From the NCBI RefSeq assembly GCF_025195085.2, contig NZ_JANAVY020000003.1:248001-312000 (forward strand): a stretch of 64,000 bases of DNA, written 5' to 3'. Each line of letters begins with the position of its first letter. Positions within the stretch are counted from its first letter, which is position 1. Position numbers and translations under genes: made by a program. Below the pieces are notes generated by a model that ran no database searches, was not told the DNA's origin, and saw only the letters and a list, made by a program, of their open reading frames with translations. Shown here piece by piece: positions 59,348 through 64,000 of this stretch. The DNA comes from Vibrio intestinalis (GTDB taxonomy: Bacteria > Pseudomonadota > Gammaproteobacteria > Enterobacterales > Vibrionaceae).

Positions 59348-59862
59348 ATACCTCTATGCCAAAGCAAACTTTGGGCAAAACAAAACTACCCAACCCGTAG
59401 GGTCAGGTAGTGAGTACAATTATTCATTTCTTTTAGTGTAAACAAACTCTGAAACTAAATCATCTTAATTCCATTCGACTCGCTTGCTATCTCACATTGC
59501 ATGCAGTTTCTCAGCGCAATTTCTTCACTGCGCAGCTAAATCACCACTAATAAAAGCTAAAAAAAAGCAAAAAACTTCATTTTTTCGGCTGAATTCATAC
59601 AAATAAAAAACCACTACTAATTAGTCACTTACACCCAAATTAAACAATAAAAAACAGCGTTCAAAACCCAAATTTATATCGTTTTACTAACGAACACCGG
59701 AACTTTGGCGGTACAAATTGGCTCACGAATTATCCGCCCTAGCCTTAGAGAAGTGTTTGATTTTATTCGCTCTAAGTCACTAGTGGATATCGTTATGAAG
59801 CCTGGGCTATCCATGCTTCTACTTAATAAAACGATTTATGGACAGAAATTAGGACTAATAAG
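59348..59862. promoter_or_regulatory. ompU upstream region and 5' leader
   Basis: A 515-nt AT-rich gap, unusually long for this window. The right part holds a 47-nt hairpin (59789-59835: ATCGTT ... AACGAT enclosing GAAGC ... GCTTC). In V. cholerae ompU is activated by ToxR binding to AT-rich upstream DNA; the A/T tracts at 59560-59650 fit that but prove nothing. No ORF. Confidence 0.55.
59789..59835 (+). ncRNA. Structured hairpin in ompU leader
   Basis: ATCGTT (59789-59794) pairs with AACGAT (59830-59835); inside, GAAGC (59797-59801) pairs with GCTTC (59815-59819), with an inner GG/CC. It ends 10 nt before the SD AGGACT, so folding could affect mRNA stability, sRNA binding or initiation. Confidence 0.5.
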
Positions 59863-60903
59863 ATGAACAAAACTCTGATTGCTCTAGCAGTATCGGCTGC
59901 AGCAGTAGCGACTGGTGCACACGCAGCAGAACTATACAACCAAGATGGTACAACTCTAGAAATGGGCGGCCGCGCTGAAGCTCGTCTATCTCTTAAAGAC
60001 GGCAACGCAGATGATAAATCACGCATCCGTCTAAACTTCCTAGGTAAAACAGACATCGGTAACGGCCTGTACGGTGTTGGCTTCTACGAAGGAGAGCTAA
60101 CTACTGCAGATAAAGGTCAAGCGACTGATACAGACGCAGACAGCCTAACGAACCGTTACGCATACGCTGGTATCGGTGGCGCATTCGGCGAAGTTACTTA
60201 CGGTAAAAACGATGGTGCACTAGGCGTAATCACAGACTTCACAGATATCATGGCATACCACGGTAACTCAGCTGCATACAAAATTGCTATCGCTGACCGT
60301 ACTGACAACATGATCTCGTACAAAGGTCAATTTGCTGATCTAGGTGTGAAAGCAAGCTACCGTTTCTCTGACATCACTGAAGTAACCCCTGCAAACGGCA
60401 ACACTCACTACGATAACAACGATGCTGACGGTTACTCACTATCTGCTATCTACGCACTAGGTGAAACAGGCCTTAAACTAGGTGCGGGTTACGCTGATGG
60501 CAATCAAATTGATAATGCTAAACTAGTAGATCGCAACCAATACATGCTTGCGGCTTCTTACTCAATCAACGACCTATACTTCGCAGGTACTTTCGTTGAC
60601 GGTCAAGATAAAGACAAAGCGACAGGCGACAAAACTGACCTAACTGGTTACGAATTTGCAGCGGCTTACTCACTAAACCAAGCTGTATTCTCTACAACAT
60701 ACAACTACCTTGAATCTAAAGAAGGCGGCGTTAAAGCTGACGAAGCAGACAACATCGCTATTGATGCGACGTACTACTTCAAGCCTAACTTCCGTGGTTA
60801 CGTTTCTTACAACTTCAACCTAATTTCTGAAGATGCAAGCAAAGGCATTACAAAAGCGGATGCTGAAGACGAACTAGCACTAGGTCTACGTTACGACTTC
60901 TAA
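59863..60903 (+). CDS. ompU: OmpU-type outer-membrane porin
   Basis: A 346-residue trimeric general porin. Signal peptide MNKTLIALAVSAAAVATGAHA followed by AELYNQDGTTLEMGGRAEARL, the OmpU N-terminus; long beta-strands and a C-terminal LGLRYDF with terminal Phe. In vibrios OmpU gives bile resistance and adhesion and is ToxR-regulated. Codon use is that of a highly expressed gene, and a strong terminator follows. Confidence 0.92.
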   Translation: MNKTLIALAVSAAAVATGAHAAELYNQDGTTLEMGGRAEARLSLKDGNADDKSRIRLNFLGKTDIGNGLYGVGFYEGELTTADKGQATDTDADSLTNRYAYAGIGGAFGEVTYGKNDGALGVITDFTDIMAYHGNSAAYKIAIADRTDNMISYKGQFADLGVKASYRFSDITEVTPANGNTHYDNNDADGYSLSAIYALGETGLKLGAGYADGNQIDNAKLVDRNQYMLAASYSINDLYFAGTFVDGQDKDKATGDKTDLTGYEFAAAYSLNQAVFSTTYNYLESKEGGVKADEADNIAIDATYYFKPNFRGYVSYNFNLISEDASKGITKADAEDELALGLRYDF

Positions 60904-60928
60904 TTGCTGACTATAAGTCACAAACTTC

Positions 60929-60960
60929 AAACGCCTGCTCGCTTGCAGGCGTTTTTTTTA
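60929..60960 (+). terminator. Terminator after ompU
   Basis: AACGCCTGC-TCGCTT-GCAGGCGTT followed by eight T. Confidence 0.93.
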
Positions 60961-61003
60961 TATACTCAAAGCAATTTTCGTCAATTTGGCTCTTTTAACC
61001 GCT

Positions 61004-62431
61004 ATGAAATTTTCTTCGCGCGTCCTACTCAGTGCAAGTGCGCTGTTATGTTCAGCTCAGGCTTTCGCTTACGCTCCCCTTGATCATTTGCCAACAGGCA
61101 GTCGCGTCGCGATTTCTATTGAGCCTTTGCAAGACACAACGCCTTACCTTACAACATCCAATCGCGATCAGTTTTTTCCACCAGCCAGTACGCTGAAAGT
61201 GGTGACCGCTTTAGCCGCCAAATTGCAGCTGGGTGATGGTTTTCATTTCACTACCAAAATAGAAACCAATCGACAAGATGCGGTGATTCGCTTTAGCGGC
61301 GACCCAACATTAACTTCTGAAGACTTAAAGCAACTGCTACTAAGCGCCAAACAACAAGGCTTACAAGAAATTAAAGGTGACCTTTGGCTTGATGGCTCAG
61401 CATTTACTGGCTACGAGCGCGCAGTCGGTTGGCCTTGGGACATCGTTGGCGTTTGTTATAGCGCTCCTTCGGCGGCTATTAGCTTGGATGAAAACTGCGT
61501 ACAAGCCTCGATATATTCTCAAAAGAATGGGGCTACGCGTGTTTATACTCCTGAGCACTTCCCTATTTACGTCAGCTCTAGCGCAAAAACGGTCAGCAAA
61601 GAATATTACGAAGAGAACAACTGTGGCTTAGAGCTACTGACGACACCAGATAACCATTACCAGTTACAAGGCTGCCTAGTGGAGCGTAAAAAACCGCTGC
61701 CACTTAAGTTTGCCGTACAAAACCCAGCGCTTTATACCCAGCGCACGCTGCACAGCACGCTAAATCAGGTAGGTATTAAACTCAGAGGCGACATTCGCAT
61801 TGGCCAACCTAATAGTGGCCCATATCGTCAAATTGCCCGCCATGACTCAGCGAAGCTGCCAGAGCTACTAAGCGTAATGCTGCGTAAATCTGACAACTTA
61901 ATTGCTGACAATCTAGCCAAAACCATCGGCGCGCAATACTTTAACCAAGCTGGTAGCTATAACAACGGCACTGAAGCCATTAAGCAATTGCTGTTAGAAA
62001 AAGCCAATATTGACCTAGCGCATGCCAAAATTGTCGATGGTTCAGGGCTATCACGTAACAACCTTTTCACTAGCCAAGATATGGCATCAGTGCTGCGCTT
62101 TATTTGGAAAAATGATGCAACGCTTAACTTGATCGCGTTAATGCCAACCTCGGGTGAGAACGGTACGTTGAAATACCGCCGCAGCATGCGTAACGATCCG
62201 GTGAAAGGACAGCTGATTGCAAAAAGTGGGTCCGTATATGGCAGCAAAAACATGGCCGGATACGGACTGGATAGTCATGGCAACCCGACCACCATTTTTG
62301 TTCAATATGTTGCCGATTATCACCCAGTAAAAAGGGACGATGATAAACCGACCATCGCCCCTATTACTCAATTTGAACAATTGTTCTATCAGGATGTATT
62401 GAAATACAGTCAGGCTAAACCTAAAAAGTAA
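61004..62431 (+). CDS. dacB: D-alanyl-D-alanine carboxypeptidase/endopeptidase PBP4
   Basis: A 475-residue periplasmic class C penicillin-binding protein that trims and opens peptidoglycan cross-links. Signal peptide ends near AQA|FAYAPL. Active-site motifs: STLK (S62, K65), SDN in RKSDNLIADN, and KSG in LIAKSGS. ATG 61004 was chosen over an upstream frame start at 60986. Its end overlaps the convergent mgtE-like gene by 22 nt. In E. coli dacB neighbours greA. Confidence 0.95.
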   Translation: MKFSSRVLLSASALLCSAQAFAYAPLDHLPTGSRVAISIEPLQDTTPYLTTSNRDQFFPPASTLKVVTALAAKLQLGDGFHFTTKIETNRQDAVIRFSGDPTLTSEDLKQLLLSAKQQGLQEIKGDLWLDGSAFTGYERAVGWPWDIVGVCYSAPSAAISLDENCVQASIYSQKNGATRVYTPEHFPIYVSSSAKTVSKEYYEENNCGLELLTTPDNHYQLQGCLVERKKPLPLKFAVQNPALYTQRTLHSTLNQVGIKLRGDIRIGQPNSGPYRQIARHDSAKLPELLSVMLRKSDNLIADNLAKTIGAQYFNQAGSYNNGTEAIKQLLLEKANIDLAHAKIVDGSGLSRNNLFTSQDMASVLRFIWKNDATLNLIALMPTSGENGTLKYRRSMRNDPVKGQLIAKSGSVYGSKNMAGYGLDSHGNPTTIFVQYVADYHPVKRDDDKPTIAPITQFEQLFYQDVLKYSQAKPKK

Positions 62432-63255
62432 TTCACTACAGTAAAGTAGATCCACATCCCTGAAATATCGACCACAGAGGCCAGTACTGGGCTTACCAGT
62501 ACGGCTGGGTCTAGTTTGCAAGCCCGAGCCACAATTGGCAGTAAACCACCTAATGTGGTCGATATCGTCACCTGCACAAACAAAGCTACTGCAATGGCTA
62601 AGGCAATTGTCGACAGCTCAAAACCACCCGCTGAACCGCTGTCACTAAACAGCATAACCCGAGCAACAATCACTAGCGCAATGGCCAAGGCCAAGCAAAC
62701 CGCAACGCGACTCTCTTTCCAAAGTACTGACAGCCACTGCCGCTTACGCAGCTCTCCGGTCGCCAAGGCGCGTATCACCAATGTGGCCGCCTGAGAGCCA
62801 GTGTTACCGCCTGCAGCAGCAATCACAGGCATGTAAACCGCAAGCAACACTAGCTGGCTTAACGTATCTTCGTACTGCGCAATGATTAAACCAGAAACGA
62901 TGCCCAGCAGTGCCAACGCCACAATCCAGCCAATCCGCTGTTTCACATGATCCATGACAGAGGTTGTTAAGTAGCTGGCACTTACGTTTGCTTCGGAATA
63001 GATCAAACCTAGCTGGTGCGCATAGTGACGCGCCAGTTTTTCTTGTCCATTTTCTTCTAACAATGATAGAAGTTGCTGAACGTAGCCGAGTGAGCAGTGA
63101 TGTAAAATCCCTACCGCTTCTTCTATCGGCATAACGGTCAACAAGTGAACCTGATGAGTTTGATCGTATTGTAAAAAGGCTTTCCTAGCCGCACCAATCT
63201 CTTCTAGTGAGAAGTTGGCAGAATTTTCCATATAGATGTTGTTCATTACCGTCAT
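62410..63255 (-). CDS. MgtE-type Mg2+ transporter without CBS domains
   Basis: A 281-residue membrane protein. The C-terminal half (about 105-281) is the MgtE membrane domain: five segments, with MPVIAAAGGNTGSQAATLVIRAL and VLVSPVLASVVDISGMWIYF, including the pore Asp-rich motif. The N-terminal half (about 100 residues) is a short MgtE_N-like helical domain; the two CBS domains of canonical MgtE (about 450 aa) are missing. ATG 63255 has GGGAG upstream, so this is not simply a truncation at a frameshift that I can see. Probably imports Mg2+ or another divalent ion; its long leader is unusual. Confidence 0.8.
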   Translation of the reverse strand: MTVMNNIYMENSANFSLEEIGAARKAFLQYDQTHQVHLLTVMPIEEAVGILHHCSLGYVQQLLSLLEENGQEKLARHYAHQLGLIYSEANVSASYLTTSVMDHVKQRIGWIVALALLGIVSGLIIAQYEDTLSQLVLLAVYMPVIAAAGGNTGSQAATLVIRALATGELRKRQWLSVLWKESRVAVCLALAIALVIVARVMLFSDSGSAGGFELSTIALAIAVALFVQVTISTTLGGLLPIVARACKLDPAVLVSPVLASVVDISGMWIYFTVVNYFLGLA

Positions 63256-63460
63256 GGCGAATCTCCCGATTAGCTTAAGGTAACGACCATCAGATACATC
63301 GAGCGCAATGGGTGGAAAGTGGCAACAAAAGATAGGCCACTAGCCGCATCATAAATACGCTAGAAAGTATCGAAATCTAAAATGAAAAGAGAAAAAGAAG
63401 AGGAATCAAAGGATGCCCTACCCGATAGGTAGTAGCATGGAGTGCCAATACCAAAGCGGG

Positions 63461-63520
63461 TTACATTTCTCCCTTCGTCTTATTCATCCCACAACTGGGA
63501 GGATGGTCGGTATTGTTCAT
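63461..63520 (-). CDS. Candidate leader peptide of mgtE-like gene (19 aa)
   Basis: ATG 63520 with SD GGAG six bases upstream reads MNNTDHPPSCGMNKTKGEM and ends in TAA at 63463-63461. Asp-His-Pro-Pro recalls the proline- and acid-rich MgtL leader of E. coli and Salmonella, which slows or destabilises ribosomes at low Mg2+. The SD itself sits inside the outer stem. Translation is not proven; it may be only coincidental. Confidence 0.5.
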   Translation of the reverse strand: MNNTDHPPSCGMNKTKGEM

Positions 63521-63607
63521 TAATAACTCCAAATAAACTGCCGATTTAGCAGCGCGCAGATGATAACAAATTCCAAAAGACATTCCCATTGAGGGCTATC
63601 AAAAGCG

Positions 63608-63640
63608 CAATAAAAAAGCGCCTTTAAAAGGCGCTTTATC
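63608..63640 (-). terminator. Terminator after tyrS
   Basis: Minus-strand AAAGCGCC-TTTT-AAAGGCGCTTTTTTATT, just past the tyrS stop at 63664. Confidence 0.9.
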
Positions 63641-63663
63641 TCAATTTAAGCAAATAAACTCAG

Positions 63664-64000
63664 TTACTTGATCGTGATACGAGCAAACTTACGCTTACCA
63701 ACTTGGAATACGTATGTGCCAGCTTCAGGTGCATGCTTCGCGTCAGCAACCTTTTCACCTTCAATTTTCGCTGCGCCTTGCTTAACCATGCGCATCGCTT
63801 CAGAAGTCGATGCACATAGGCCCGCTTCTTTTAGTAGGTTACTTACTGGTAGGCCTGCTTCAAACTCAAACTCTGGCATATCGTCAGGGATTTGGTTTTT
63901 AGCAAAACGGTTCACGAACTCTTGCTCAGCCGCTTCTGCATCTGCTTCAGAGTGGAAACGAGCAATGATTTCTTTTGCTAGCAACACTTTAATATCGCGA
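63664..64000 (-). CDS. tyrS: Tyrosyl-tRNA synthetase (C-terminal part, cut by right edge)
   Basis: A minus-strand frame from the window edge to TAA at 63666-63664, at least 112 residues. It ends with the S4-type RNA-binding domain: [30 protein letters not shown] and [17 protein letters not shown] are shown here in part ([17 protein letters not shown]). This is the C-terminal anticodon-binding end of TyrRS. The start and catalytic core lie beyond the window. Confidence 0.9.
   Translation of the reverse strand, partial: RDIKVLLAKEIIARFHSEADAEAAEQEFVNRFAKNQIPDDMPEFEFEAGLPVSNLLKEAGLCASTSEAMRMVKQGAAKIEGEKVADAKHAPEAGTYVFQVGKRKFARITIK

Larger units (their letters stand above)
63256..63660 (-). promoter_or_regulatory. 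Long mgtE leader with nested RNA structures
   Basis: About 400 nt between tyrS and the mgtE start. The upstream part (63413-63530) holds a small ORF inside nested stems: GGAGT/ACTCC and CAATACC/GGTATTG outer pairs, mutually exclusive inner pairs, and a downstream hairpin CTACC-TATCG-GGTAG with flanking ATGC/GCAT. The rest (63256-63410) has no gene. Also contains the tyrS terminator at the right end. Confidence 0.6.

Noticed and set aside
62410..62431. Frameshift or assembly error at the dacB/mgtE overlap
   Set aside because: Both convergent genes have normal C-termini; a 22-nt convergent overlap is plausible.
63413..63530. Known riboswitch (M-box, yybP-ykoY or NiCo) upstream of mgtE
   Set aside because: I could not find the conserved core sequences of these families; the structure is therefore reported as unassigned.

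Overview
The window is a chromosomal segment of a Vibrio (Gammaproteobacteria, Vibrionaceae). The protein content points there: a VpsR-type biofilm regulator, an OmpU-type porin, a PAS-GGDEF-EAL protein like V. cholerae RocS, UbiT/UbiU/UbiV, HolD, TrmN6, and a leuU-metY-rimP-nusA-infB-rbfA-truB block. It is almost entirely core genome. I saw no insertion sequence, prophage, integrase or CRISPR array.

Layout. 1-3.9 kb: yqiA (cut by the left edge), cpdA, yqiB and nudF on the minus strand, divergent from tolC. 4-8.3 kb: vpsR, then prfB-lysS with the programmed prfB frameshift. 8.4-14.2 kb: brnQ, trmN6, srmB, a repeat-filled gap, prfC. 14.3-20.6 kb: holD-rimI, yhbS-ubiT, a c-di-GMP enzyme gene and ubiU-ubiV; the last two together with ubiT serve oxygen-independent ubiquinone synthesis. 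20.6-25.8 kb: a marR-MATE pump pair with two identical operators, then nlpI and pnp. 26.2-34.5 kb: an accessory cassette of two giant paralogous LRR-BRCT proteins facing a VWA/metallopeptidase-MoxR ATPase pair. 34.7-46.1 kb: rpsO, mtnN-cbiB-btuF, yadS, thrABC with leader peptide thrL, a small envelope protein, rraA, a DUF3293 protein, arcA. 46.2-63.3 kb: truB-rbfA-infB-nusA-rimP-tRNAs-secG, glmM-folP-ftsH-rlmE, yhbY, greA, ompU, dacB, and an MgtE-type transporter gene with an unusual leader. The right edge cuts tyrS.

The most interesting part is the 26-34.5 kb cassette. In E. coli truB-rpsO-pnp is one contiguous run. Here truB and rpsO are 11 kb apart, and rpsO and pnp are separated by the 8-kb cassette, whose base composition looks richer in G+C by eye than the flanking genes. 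The AAA+ MoxR/VWA pair plus LRR, BRCT and HEAT-like modules resembles the logic of MoxR-VWA conflict or stress systems, but no effector enzyme is visible and the function is unknown.

The second most interesting part is the mgtE leader (63.41-63.53 kb). It encodes a 19-residue peptide with an Asp-His-Pro-Pro stretch inside nested, mutually exclusive RNA stems, ahead of an MgtE protein that lacks the CBS sensor domain. Other regulatory structures read directly from sequence are the thr attenuator, the prfB frameshift site, the pnp leader hairpin, paired MarR-type palindromes and a long hairpin in the ompU leader.
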